A DNA stretch of 5,446 nt, from the NCBI GenBank assembly GCA_023425905.1, contig JAFABT010000074.1:1-5446 (forward strand), given 5' to 3'. Source of the DNA: Actinomycetes bacterium (GTDB lineage Bacteria; Actinomycetota; Actinomycetes; Actinomycetales; Cellulomonadaceae). The notes beneath the pieces were generated by a model. It was given only the letters and a program-made list of their open reading frames with translations. It was not told the DNA's origin and made no database searches. This document shows positions 1-5,364 of this stretch, one piece after another; the stretch's first letter is position 1, and every line of letters starts with the position of its first letter. The translations under genes and the position numbers were made by a program.

Positions 1-232
1 GGATGAGCGCCCGGACCGCGTCGCGCCCGTTGTCGCCGGGGCCGACGAGGGCGACGACGCTCGCTCCTGGGATGCGCCCGCGGCTCGCGCGCAGCACCCG
101 GAGCACGTGCGTCGCGAGGCCGAAGGCCGCCCGGTCCATGAGCGTGCTCGTCCCGTCGGGCAGCGGGGGGAGCGCGGCGAGCAGCGGGGCCTCGGCCGCG
201 CGGACGTCGCTGGCGGAGTAGGCGGTGACCAT
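1..232 (-). CDS. nnr: NAD(P)H-hydrate epimerase / dehydratase, N-terminal part (truncated by window edge)
   Basis: The first 77 codons of a YjeF N-domain protein run off the left edge. The family epimerises R- and S-NAD(P)HX, damaged hydrated cofactors; in most bacteria this domain is fused to an ADP/ATP-dependent dehydratase, which would lie outside the window. Visible family features are the opening YSASDVRAAEAPLL (residues 5-18), LMDRAAFGLA (31-40) and a strand-loop VVALVGPGDNGRD (59-71) matching the VxxLVGxGxNGGD nucleotide-binding loop. The second Gly of NGGD is Arg here (residue 70). The ATG at 232 is preceded by GAGGA (247-243) with a 10-base spacer, and the YjeF homology begins immediately, so this start is favoured. 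It diverges from the LLM oxidoreductase. In many actinobacteria this gene directly follows acpS and precedes alr; here acpS is separated from it. Family identity is fairly sure; whether it is epimerase-only or bifunctional cannot be seen. Confidence 0.82.
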   Translation of the reverse strand, partial: MVTAYSASDVRAAEAPLLAALPPLPDGTSTLMDRAAFGLATHVLRVLRASRGRIPGASVVALVGPGDNGRDAVRALI

Positions 233-242
233 GGGACCAGTG

Positions 243-247
243 TCCTC
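243..247 (-). promoter_or_regulatory. Ribosome binding site of nnr
   Basis: Minus-strand GAGGA lies 10 bases before the ATG at 232. The spacing is slightly long but the match to the anti-SD core is good. It supports this start and suggests that nnr has its own leader in the divergent gap. I see no clear -10 hexamer for it on the minus strand. Confidence 0.5.
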
Positions 248-252
248 GCAGG

Positions 253-267
253 TGCGCCCCGGGCGCA
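253..267. promoter_or_regulatory. 15-bp palindrome, candidate operator in the nnr/LLM divergent gap
   Basis: TGCGCCC-C-GGGCGCA is a perfect dyad (7+1+7) centred on base 260. The two divergent start codons begin at 232 and 289, so the dyad sits almost exactly midway, and it falls just upstream of the proposed LLM -10 hexamer. A regulator binding here could affect both genes. The sequence alone names no regulator, and GC-rich dyads of this length can arise by chance in DNA of this composition. Confidence 0.35.
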
Positions 268-276
268 GGGCGCGGG

Positions 277-282
277 TACGTT
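277..282 (+). promoter_or_regulatory. -10-like hexamer of the LLM oxidoreductase gene (probable leaderless start)
   Basis: TACGTT fits the actinobacterial TANNNT -10 pattern and ends 6 bases before the ATG at 289, the spacing expected when transcription starts at the A of the start codon. GAGGGC also precedes the ATG but touches it, too close for a normal Shine-Dalgarno. No -35 element is recognisable. Confidence 0.45.
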
Positions 283-288
283 GAGGGC

Positions 289-1275
289 ATGCGATTCGGA
301 CTCTTCATCCCCCAGGGCTGGCGCCAGGACCTCACCGGGATCCCCGCCTCGGAGCACTGGGCCGTCATGCATGGCCTGGCCAAGCACGCCGACGACGGCG
401 ACTCCTTCGAGTCGATCTGGGTCTACGACCACTTCCATGCGGTGCCGGAACCGAACGGCGAGGCGACGCACGAGGCCTGGAGCCTCATCAACGCCTACGC
501 CGCGAGCACGAGCCGGGTGCGACTCGGTCAGATGTGCACGTGCATGGCGTACCGCAACCCCGCCTACCTCGCGAAGGTCGCGGCGACGGCCGACGTCATC
601 TCGGGCGGCCGGGTCGAGATGGGTATCGGTGCCGGCTGGTACGAGCACGAGTGGCGCGCCTACGGCTACGGGTTCCCCCGTGCGGGCGAGCGCCTCGCGA
701 TGCTCGACGAGGGCGTGCAGATCTTCCAGCAGCTGTGGACCGACGGAGTCGCGACCTTCAAGGGCGCGCACTACGACATCGAGGGTGCCCAGCTCGCTCC
801 GCTCCCCCTCCAGGCGGGCGGTCCGCCGCTGTGGATCGCGGGCGGCGGCGAGAAGGTCACGCTGCGCATCGCGGCCGAGCACGCGGCCTACACGAACTTC
901 GACGGCTCGATCGAGGGCTTCACGCACAAGTCGGCGATCCTCGACGCGCACCTCGACCGGATCGGCCGGGACCGCGCGGAGGTCACCCGCTCGGCGAACT
1001 ACAACGTCGTCATCGGTGAGAACGCCGCCGAGGTCGCTGACCGTCTCGCATGGATCCACGACCACATGAAGAAGACCGTGCCGGCCAAGGCCGACGAGCA
1101 GCTTGAGCAGTGGAGGAGCGGCCCGCTCGTCGGCACTCCCGAGCAGATCGTCGAGACGCTCCGCACCCTCGAAGGGCTGGGCATGACGTACGCCATCACG
1201 TACTTCGCCGAGGCCGCCTACGACCGCTCGGGCATCGAGCTGTTCGAGCGCGAGGTCGTCCCCGCGTTCCGCTGA
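289..1275 (+). CDS. LLM-class F420-dependent oxidoreductase (Rv1855c/TIGR03560-like)
   Basis: This 328-residue luciferase-like monooxygenase-fold enzyme is expected to be a cytosolic TIM barrel using reduced F420 (FMN is possible). The N-terminus MRFGLFIPQGWRQDLTG, WVYDHFHAVPEP (44-55), ATHEAW (59-64), RLGQMCTCMAYRNPAYLAK (78-96), VISGGRVEMGIGAGWYEHEW (103-122) and GYGFPRAGERLAMLDEG (126-142) are strongly characteristic of the Rv1855c subfamily as I remember it. PLWIAGGGEK (180-189) is the usual late-barrel cofactor/phosphate-binding segment, and LVGTPEQIVETL (280-291) is the usual C-terminal segment. The length is normal and the frame intact. The substrate is unknown; this subfamily has no settled physiological reaction that I know of. 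It is divergent from nnr, convergent with acpS, and monocistronic. The start is fixed by immediate family homology and by the -10-like hexamer at 277-282. Confidence 0.93.
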   Translation: MRFGLFIPQGWRQDLTGIPASEHWAVMHGLAKHADDGDSFESIWVYDHFHAVPEPNGEATHEAWSLINAYAASTSRVRLGQMCTCMAYRNPAYLAKVAATADVISGGRVEMGIGAGWYEHEWRAYGYGFPRAGERLAMLDEGVQIFQQLWTDGVATFKGAHYDIEGAQLAPLPLQAGGPPLWIAGGGEKVTLRIAAEHAAYTNFDGSIEGFTHKSAILDAHLDRIGRDRAEVTRSANYNVVIGENAAEVADRLAWIHDHMKKTVPAKADEQLEQWRSGPLVGTPEQIVETLRTLEGLGMTYAITYFAEAAYDRSGIELFEREVVPAFR

Positions 1276-1323
1276 TCATCACGCCGGGCGACCGCCTCGA
1301 GGATGACGCCCGCAGCGAAGAGC

Positions 1324-1359
1324 GCGGGCGCGAGTCCGTGCGCGATGGCACGCGCCCGC
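1324..1359. terminator. Hairpin between convergent LLM and acpS genes (candidate bidirectional terminator)
   Basis: GCGGGCGCG (1324-1332) is perfectly complementary to CGCGCCCGC (1351-1359), with an 18-base loop that can partly pair internally (GTGC/GCAC). It lies in the 112-bp gap between the stop codons of two converging genes, where a shared terminator is expected. Neither strand has a T-tract after the stem, so it is not a canonical intrinsic terminator; weak-U or U-less hairpins are commonly proposed in actinobacteria. Nothing else is seen in the gap. Confidence 0.4.
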
Positions 1360-1387
1360 ATCGTCCGCCCCCGTCGTCGTCGAGCGG

Positions 1388-1741
1388 CTAGTCCCGCTCG
1401 GCGACGACCATCGCGGAGGCGATGCCGGCGTCGTGGGACAACGACAGGTGGAACCGGTCGATGCCGAGCGCGGCCGCTCGGGCCGCGACGGTCCCCCGCA
1501 CCTCGACGCGTGGCGGGCCGCCGAGCACCCGGTGGACCGTGGCGTCGTGCCAGGCCAGGGCGCCGGGGGCTCCGAGCGCCTTCGCGATCGCCTCCTTCGC
1601 GGCGAAGCGAGCCGCGAGGGAGTTGGGCGGCAGCTCGCGCTCCTCAGGCGTGAAGAGCCGCTCGCGCAGCCCGGGGGCGCGCTCGAGCGTCGCCGTGAAC
1701 CGGGCGACGTCGACGACGTCGATCCCGACCCCGACGATCAC
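1388..1741 (-). CDS. acpS: Holo-[acyl-carrier-protein] synthase
   Basis: This 117-residue AcpS-type phosphopantetheinyl transferase moves the 4'-phosphopantetheine arm of CoA onto the conserved Ser of apo-ACP, activating fatty acid synthesis in the cytosol. Visible motifs are the N-terminal GVGIDVVDVARF (residues 4-15, with the Mg-binding Asp), RLFTPEE, LAARFAAKEAIAKALG with the catalytic/metal Glu, and the C-terminal strand FHLSLSHDAGIASAMVVAE with its family His. The length is normal for the single-domain, trimer-forming AcpS group. The GTG at 1741 is chosen because MIVGVGIDVV is the family N-terminus; its GTGA shares four bases with the glmS stop, pointing to coupled translation in a glmS-acpS operon. 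A GTG further upstream at 1867 would put 42 non-homologous residues inside glmS and is rejected. Supply of CoA links it to the nearby coaA. Confidence 0.96.
   Translation of the reverse strand: MIVGVGIDVVDVARFTATLERAPGLRERLFTPEERELPPNSLAARFAAKEAIAKALGAPGALAWHDATVHRVLGGPPRVEVRGTVAARAAALGIDRFHLSLSHDAGIASAMVVAERD
1738..1741 (-). other. 4-base GTGA overlap coupling glmS and acpS
   Basis: On the minus strand the glmS TGA stop and the acpS GTG start share GTGA. There is no strong Shine-Dalgarno just upstream within glmS, so termination-reinitiation is the likely way acpS is translated. This makes acpS output depend on glmS translation. Confidence 0.85.
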
Positions 1742-3597
1742 TCGACCGTGACGGACTTGGCGAGGTTGCGCGGCTGGTCGACGTCGAGGCCCTTCGCCGT
1801 CGCGAGCTCGCACGCGAAGATCTGCAGCGGGACGGTCGTGAGCAGCGGCGCGAGCAGCGTCGGGCACTGCGGAACGGAGATCACGAGGTCCGCGAAGGGC
1901 TTGACGTCCTCGTCGCCGTCCTCGGCGACGACGATCGTCCGCGCGCCGCGCGCCCGGATCTCTTGGATGTTCGAGACGACCTTCGAGTGCAGCGAGTCGC
2001 GCCCGCGCGGCGAGGGCACGATGACGATGACGACCTGCCCCTCCTCGATGAGCGCGATCGGGCCGTGCTTGAGCTCACCAGCCGCGAAGCCCTCCGCGTG
2101 GATGTAGGCGAGCTCCTTAAGCTTGAGCGCACCCTCGAGGGCGACGGGGAAGCCGACGTGACGGCCGAGGAAGAGCACCGAGGTGACGTCGACCATGCTG
2201 CGCGCGAGGTCGCGCACCTCCCCCGAGCGGTCGATGACCTCCTGGACGTGGGCCGGCATCGCACGCAGGTCCTCGAGCATGTCCGCGACCTCGTCGGGGA
2301 ACTTGTTGCCGCGGAGCTGAGCGAGGTAGAGACCGAGCAGGTACGCCGCCGTGATCTGCGAGAGGAAGGCCTTCGTCGAGGCGACCGCGACCTCGGGGCC
2401 CGCGTGGGTGTAGAGAACCGCGTCGGACTCGCGCGGGATCGTCGAGCCGTGCGTGTTGACGATCGCGAGGACCTTCGCCCCCTGCTCGCGCGCGTGCCGC
2501 ACAGCCATGAGCGTGTCCATCGTCTCCCCCGACTGGGAGATCGCGACGACGAGCGTCTTCTCGTTGACGACCGGGTCGCGGTACCGGAACTCGTGCGCGA
2601 GCTCGACCTCGACCGGGATGCGGCACCAGTGCTCGATCGCGTACTTCGCGACGTGCCCGGCGTACGCGGCGGTGCCGCACGCGACGACGACGATCTTGTC
2701 AACGCTGCGGAGCACCGTCTCGGGGATGCGGACCTCGTCGAGGATGATGCGTCCACGGTCGTCCGTGCGACCCAGGAGGGTGTCGGCGACGGCGTGCGGC
2801 TGGTCGTGGATCTCCTTGTCCATGAAGGAGGCGAAGCCGCCCTTCTCCGCGGCGGCCGCGTCCCAGTCCACCGTGAAGCGACGCGCGTCGACCGGGGTGC
2901 CGGCGAAGTCGGTCACCTCGACCGAGACGGGGGTGATCGTCACGACCTGGTCCTGGCCCAGCTCGAGTGCGTCGCGGGTGTGCGCGATGAACGCCGAGAC
3001 GTCGGAACCCAGGTAGTTCTCACCGTCGCCAAGGCCGACGACGAGGGGCGAGTCGTGCCGCGCCCCGACGACGACGTCCGGGTGGTCGGCGTGGACGGCG
3101 AGGATCGTGAAAGTGCCCTCGAGTCGCCCGACGACGTCGCGCACCGCCACCGTGAGGTCGCCTGCGTCGCGGTACGCACGCTCGACGAGGTGGGCGACGA
3201 CCTCGGTGTCCGTCTCGGAGAGGAACTCTGCTCCGTCGGCGGCGACCTCCGCGCGCAGGGCGGAGAAGTTCTCGACGATCCCGTTGTGGATGACGGCGAC
3301 CTTCCCCGAGACGTGCGGGTGGGCGTTGACGTCGTTCGGGGCGCCATGGGTCGCCCACCGGGTGTGCCCGATGGCCGCGGTCGCGTCGGGCATCGGTGAC
3401 GCGTCGAGGGCGTCGAGGAGGTTGACGAGCTTGCCTGCGCGCTTGGCGGTCGCGGGGGCCGCGAGAGCCGGCGCGACGAGAGCGACGCCCGCGGAGTCAT
3501 AGCCGCGGTACTCAAGGCGCTTGAGGCCCCCGAGGACGACCTCGAGCGGGCGCTGGCCCGCGTCACGTGCACCGACGTAACCCACGATTCCACACAT
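1738..3597 (-). CDS. glmS: Glutamine-fructose-6-phosphate aminotransferase (isomerizing)
   Basis: This 619-residue GlmS converts fructose-6-phosphate and glutamine to glucosamine-6-phosphate plus glutamate, the first step to UDP-GlcNAc and peptidoglycan. The N-terminal class II glutaminase domain begins MCGIVGYVG with Cys2 as nucleophile after Met removal; LKRLEYRGYDSAG (25-37), HTRWATHG (78-85), HNGIVEN (104-110) and ETD (128-130) follow. The two SIS isomerase domains cover roughly 290-619: VVACGTAAYAG (304-314), ISQSGETMDT (353-362), VASTKAF (405-411), LEGALKLKELAYIHAEGF (487-504), ELKHGPIAL (508-516), and the C-terminal tail NLAKSVTVE, which forms the family ammonia-channel end. Length and frame are normal. 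The start is unambiguous because Cys must be residue 2; an upstream in-frame ATG at 3756 would abolish the nucleophile position and run into coaA. It heads an operon with acpS and diverges from coaA. There is no room for a glmS ribozyme upstream. Confidence 0.98.
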   Translation of the reverse strand: MCGIVGYVGARDAGQRPLEVVLGGLKRLEYRGYDSAGVALVAPALAAPATAKRAGKLVNLLDALDASPMPDATAAIGHTRWATHGAPNDVNAHPHVSGKVAVIHNGIVENFSALRAEVAADGAEFLSETDTEVVAHLVERAYRDAGDLTVAVRDVVGRLEGTFTILAVHADHPDVVVGARHDSPLVVGLGDGENYLGSDVSAFIAHTRDALELGQDQVVTITPVSVEVTDFAGTPVDARRFTVDWDAAAAEKGGFASFMDKEIHDQPHAVADTLLGRTDDRGRIILDEVRIPETVLRSVDKIVVVACGTAAYAGHVAKYAIEHWCRIPVEVELAHEFRYRDPVVNEKTLVVAISQSGETMDTLMAVRHAREQGAKVLAIVNTHGSTIPRESDAVLYTHAGPEVAVASTKAFLSQITAAYLLGLYLAQLRGNKFPDEVADMLEDLRAMPAHVQEVIDRSGEVRDLARSMVDVTSVLFLGRHVGFPVALEGALKLKELAYIHAEGFAAGELKHGPIALIEEGQVVIVIVPSPRGRDSLHSKVVSNIQEIRARGARTIVVAEDGDEDVKPFADLVISVPQCPTLLAPLLTTVPLQIFACELATAKGLDVDQPRNLAKSVTVE

Positions 3598-3604
3598 GGG
3601 GCTC

Positions 3605-3610
3605 ATCTTA
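3605..3610 (-). promoter_or_regulatory. -10 hexamer of glmS (leaderless start)
   Basis: TAAGAT on the minus strand is a good match to TANNNT/TATAAT. It is followed by 7 bases and then the ATG at 3597, so transcription would start at or next to the A of the start codon. No Shine-Dalgarno lies in the 7-base interval (GAGCCCC). The -35 region is not recognisable. Confidence 0.62.
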
Positions 3611-3613
3611 CGG

Positions 3614-3631
3614 CGCGGGCCTGGCCCCGCG
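3614..3631. repeat. Overlapping GC-rich inverted repeats between glmS and coaA
   Basis: CGCGGG (3614-3619) pairs with CCCGCG (3626-3631), and nested inside is the odd palindrome GGGCC-T-GGCCC (3617-3627). Both are centred near 3622, close to the midpoint (3623.5) of the two divergent start codons and between the two -10 hexamers. It could be an operator or a hairpin, or be compositional; the sequence does not decide. Confidence 0.3.
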
Positions 3632-3637
3632 ATCAGG

Positions 3638-3643
3638 CAGAAT
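3638..3643 (+). promoter_or_regulatory. -10-like hexamer of coaA (probable leaderless start)
   Basis: CAGAAT differs from TAGAAT at one base and ends 6 bases before the GTG at 3650, again leaderless spacing. No Shine-Dalgarno precedes the GTG (CGACGA). With the glmS -10 at 3605-3610 facing the other way, the two -35 regions overlap, so polymerase binding at one promoter may exclude the other. Confidence 0.5.
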
Positions 3644-3649
3644 CGACGA

Positions 3650-4612
3650 GTGCCCCCTGCGCCCACCCCTCCGACCCCGTACGTCGACCTGGACCGTGAC
3701 GCGTGGTACCGGCTGCGGGAGTCGACCCCGCTCCCCCTCACGTGGCAGGACATCACCCGGCTGCGCTCGCTCGGTGACCCGATCGACCTCGCCGAGGTGG
3801 ACGCGATCTACCGCCCGCTGTCGCGGCTGCTCGACCTCCACGTCGAGGCGACCGACCACCTCCACCGGGTGACGTCGGACTTCCTCCACCAGACGGCCTC
3901 ACGCACGCCCTTCGTCATCGGGGTCGCCGGCTCGGTCGCGGTCGGCAAGTCGACGACGGCCCGCGTCCTGCGCGAGCTCATGGCGCGCTGGCCCAACACC
4001 CCCCGGGTGGAGCTGCTCACGACGGACGGGTTCCTGCTGCCCAACGCGGAGCTCGAGCGGCGCGGGCTCATGGGGCGCAAGGGCTTTCCCGAGTCCTACG
4101 ACCGCCGCGCCCTCGTCCGTTTCCTCATGAAGGTCAAGGCGGGACGGCCCGAGGTCCGCGCACCGGTCTACTCCCACCTCACGTACGACATCGTCCCCGG
4201 CGAGGAGGTCGTCGTGCGCCAGCCGGACGTCCTCATCGTCGAGGGCCTCAACGTCCTGCAGCCCGCCCGTCCGCGGTCACCGGAGGCTGGGGCGGGGGAA
4301 TCCACGCTCGCCGTGAGCGACTTCTTCGACTTCTCGATCTACGTGGACGCCAGGCCGGCCGACGCGCGCCGCTGGTACGTCGACCGGTTCCTCGCGCTGC
4401 GCGCGACCGCGTTCGCCGACCCGAACTCCTACTTCCACCGCTACGCGGCACTGTCGGACGACGCCGCGGTCGAGCAGGCGGAGCAGATCTGGGACTCGAT
4501 CAACGCGCCCAACCTCGAGCTCAACATCGCGCCGACGCGGTCGCGGGCGACGCTCGTCCTCACGAAGGGCCCCGACCACTCCGTCGAGCGGATCCGCCTG
4601 CGCAAGGTGTGA
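3650..4612 (+). CDS. coaA: Type I pantothenate kinase
   Basis: This 320-residue CoaA phosphorylates pantothenate with ATP, the committed and CoA-feedback-regulated step of CoA synthesis, in the cytosol. The P-loop GVAGSVAVGKST is at residues 91-102, LLTTDGFL with the catalytic-region Asp at 122-129 and RKGFPESYDRR at 143-153. VYSHLTYDIVPGE (173-185) holds the His/Tyr region of the pantothenate/CoA site. Further motifs are DVLIVEGLNVLQ (193-204), DFFDFSIYVDA (224-234), WYVDRFLALR (242-251), FADPNSYFHRYA (255-266), INAPNLELNI (284-293) and the C-terminal LTKGPDHSVERIRLRK. The GTG at 3650 is preferred: it lies 6 bases after a -10-like hexamer and gives a length near the usual 310-316; an in-frame ATG at 3596 would overlap the glmS start codon. 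A short insert, residues 207-219, has unusual codons. It is transcribed alone, divergent from glmS and convergent with the DedA gene. Confidence 0.96.
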   Translation: MPPAPTPPTPYVDLDRDAWYRLRESTPLPLTWQDITRLRSLGDPIDLAEVDAIYRPLSRLLDLHVEATDHLHRVTSDFLHQTASRTPFVIGVAGSVAVGKSTTARVLRELMARWPNTPRVELLTTDGFLLPNAELERRGLMGRKGFPESYDRRALVRFLMKVKAGRPEVRAPVYSHLTYDIVPGEEVVVRQPDVLIVEGLNVLQPARPRSPEAGAGESTLAVSDFFDFSIYVDARPADARRWYVDRFLALRATAFADPNSYFHRYAALSDDAAVEQAEQIWDSINAPNLELNIAPTRSRATLVLTKGPDHSVERIRLRKV

Positions 4613-4621
4613 CCGGACGAG

Positions 4622-4642
4622 GCGGGGTGCGGGGTGCGGGGT
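4622..4642. repeat. Three tandem GCGGGGT units between convergent stop codons
   Basis: Perfect 7-base units lie at 4622-4628, 4629-4635 and 4636-4642. They fill most of the 32-bp gap between the coaA TGA (ending 4612) and the DedA-gene TGA (4645-4647). This gives three GGGG runs flanked by GG on each side, so a two-tier G-quadruplex is conceivable on the plus strand. There is no dyad and no T-tract; no ordinary terminator is visible in the gap. Confidence 0.8.
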
Positions 4643-4644
4643 GG

Positions 4645-5352
4645 TCAGCCCTGCGTCGGTGTGTGCTCGTCCTCGGCGGGTGCGTTCGGCGCCTCCTCGG
4701 CGGCCTGCGGGTCTGCGGTCGCTCCGTCGTCGTCACCGAGCTCTAGGTGCCGGCTCCCCCACCACGTGAGCACCTTGTCGACGATGACGCCCATGATCAC
4801 CCCGCCGATGACGCCGACGACGACGCCGAGAAGCGGCCGGCTCGAGAACACCGCGCCGGCGCTCAGCCCGATGACGAGCGAGTAGACGGACCACGTGATC
4901 GCGGCGATCGCGGTGAGCGCCATGAACCGCCGCCTGCTGTAGCCGACCGCGCCAGCGGTCATGTTGACCGCGACACGTCCGATCGGGATGTAGCGCGCCG
5001 CGATGATGAACGACGCTCCCCGGTGCTCGAGCGCGTGCTCAGCCCAGTCGAGGGACTTCTGCGCCTTCTCCCCGCGGAACCAGCGCATCTGGCGCGGGTT
5101 GAGCCGCTTGCCGATCGAGTACGCGATCTGGTCCCCGCAGAACGCCCCGATCGCCCCCGCGATGATGATGCCGAGGATCGACGGGTTGCCGGTGCTCTGC
5201 GCGAGCGCACCCAGCGTGATGACGACCGACTCGCTCGGGATGGGCGGGAAGAAGCCGTCGATCGTCGCGAAGCCGGTCAGTGCGGGATACACCCAGAACG
5301 AGGACGCGAGACCCTCGATCCAGGTCTCGATCTCGGTGATCCAGCCGCTCAC
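4645..5352 (-). CDS. DedA-family (SNARE-associated) integral membrane protein
   Basis: This 235-residue membrane protein belongs to the DedA/VTT superfamily, members of which are linked to membrane homeostasis and flipping of lipids such as undecaprenyl phosphate; the substrate of this one is not determinable. DedA marks are FFPPIPSESVVITLGAL (34-50, with the conserved Glu41), GAFCGDQIAYSIG (69-81, Asp74), RYIPIGRVAVNMTAGAVGYS (120-139, the FxRxxPxxR-like and AG elements) and RRFMALTAIAAITWS (141-155). Hydrophobic stretches run at about 41-82 (including a re-entrant-like FPPIPSE), 143-169 and 173-198. The last 35 residues (from about 201) are acidic and Ala/Pro-rich, probably a disordered cytoplasmic tail. 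The start is a GTG at 5352, preceded by GAGAGG with a 6-base spacer. The gene converges on coaA. What lies upstream of it is not in the window, so operon membership is unknown. Confidence 0.93.
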   Translation of the reverse strand: MSGWITEIETWIEGLASSFWVYPALTGFATIDGFFPPIPSESVVITLGALAQSTGNPSILGIIIAGAIGAFCGDQIAYSIGKRLNPRQMRWFRGEKAQKSLDWAEHALEHRGASFIIAARYIPIGRVAVNMTAGAVGYSRRRFMALTAIAAITWSVYSLVIGLSAGAVFSSRPLLGVVVGVIGGVIMGVIVDKVLTWWGSRHLELGDDDGATADPQAAEEAPNAPAEDEHTPTQG

Positions 5353-5358
5353 GGCGCG

Positions 5359-5364
5359 CCTCTC
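5359..5364 (-). promoter_or_regulatory. Ribosome binding site of the DedA-family gene
   Basis: GAGAGG on the minus strand, with a 6-base spacer to the GTG at 5352, is the best-spaced Shine-Dalgarno in the window and decides this non-ATG start. It contrasts with the leaderless pattern of glmS, coaA and the LLM gene. Confidence 0.7.

Noticed and set aside
107..1069. A 320-codon plus-strand frame overlapping nnr and the LLM gene
   Set aside because: The translation is Ser/Arg/Thr-rich low complexity without motifs; it is an out-of-frame shadow of the LLM gene.
1218..1361. A 47-codon minus-strand ORF downstream of acpS (MRARAIAHGLAPALFAAG...), somewhat hydrophobic and protein-like at its start
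   Set aside because: It overlaps the 3' end of the LLM gene and the hairpin, its second half is low complexity, and no homology is recognised. It could be a chance frame or a remnant; a conservation search would decide.
1742..1867. An upstream GTG at 1867 for acpS
   Set aside because: It would add 42 residues read out of frame through the glmS 3' end; the family N-terminus begins at the GTG at 1741.
1963..3399. A long plus-strand open frame (478 codons) antisense to glmS
   Set aside because: Its translation is a low-complexity Asp/Arg/Val/Glu mix with no family motif, typical of the antisense frame opposite a high-GC gene. The minus strand here is an intact, fully recognisable glmS.
3596..3649. 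An upstream in-frame ATG that would add 18 residues to CoaA
   Set aside because: It overlaps the glmS start codon, has no ribosome binding site, contains the proposed promoter, and adds a non-homologous tail. GTG at 3650 fits better.
3598..3756. An upstream in-frame start at 3756 for glmS
   Set aside because: GlmS needs Cys as residue 2 for its catalytic N-terminus, which fixes the ATG at 3597.
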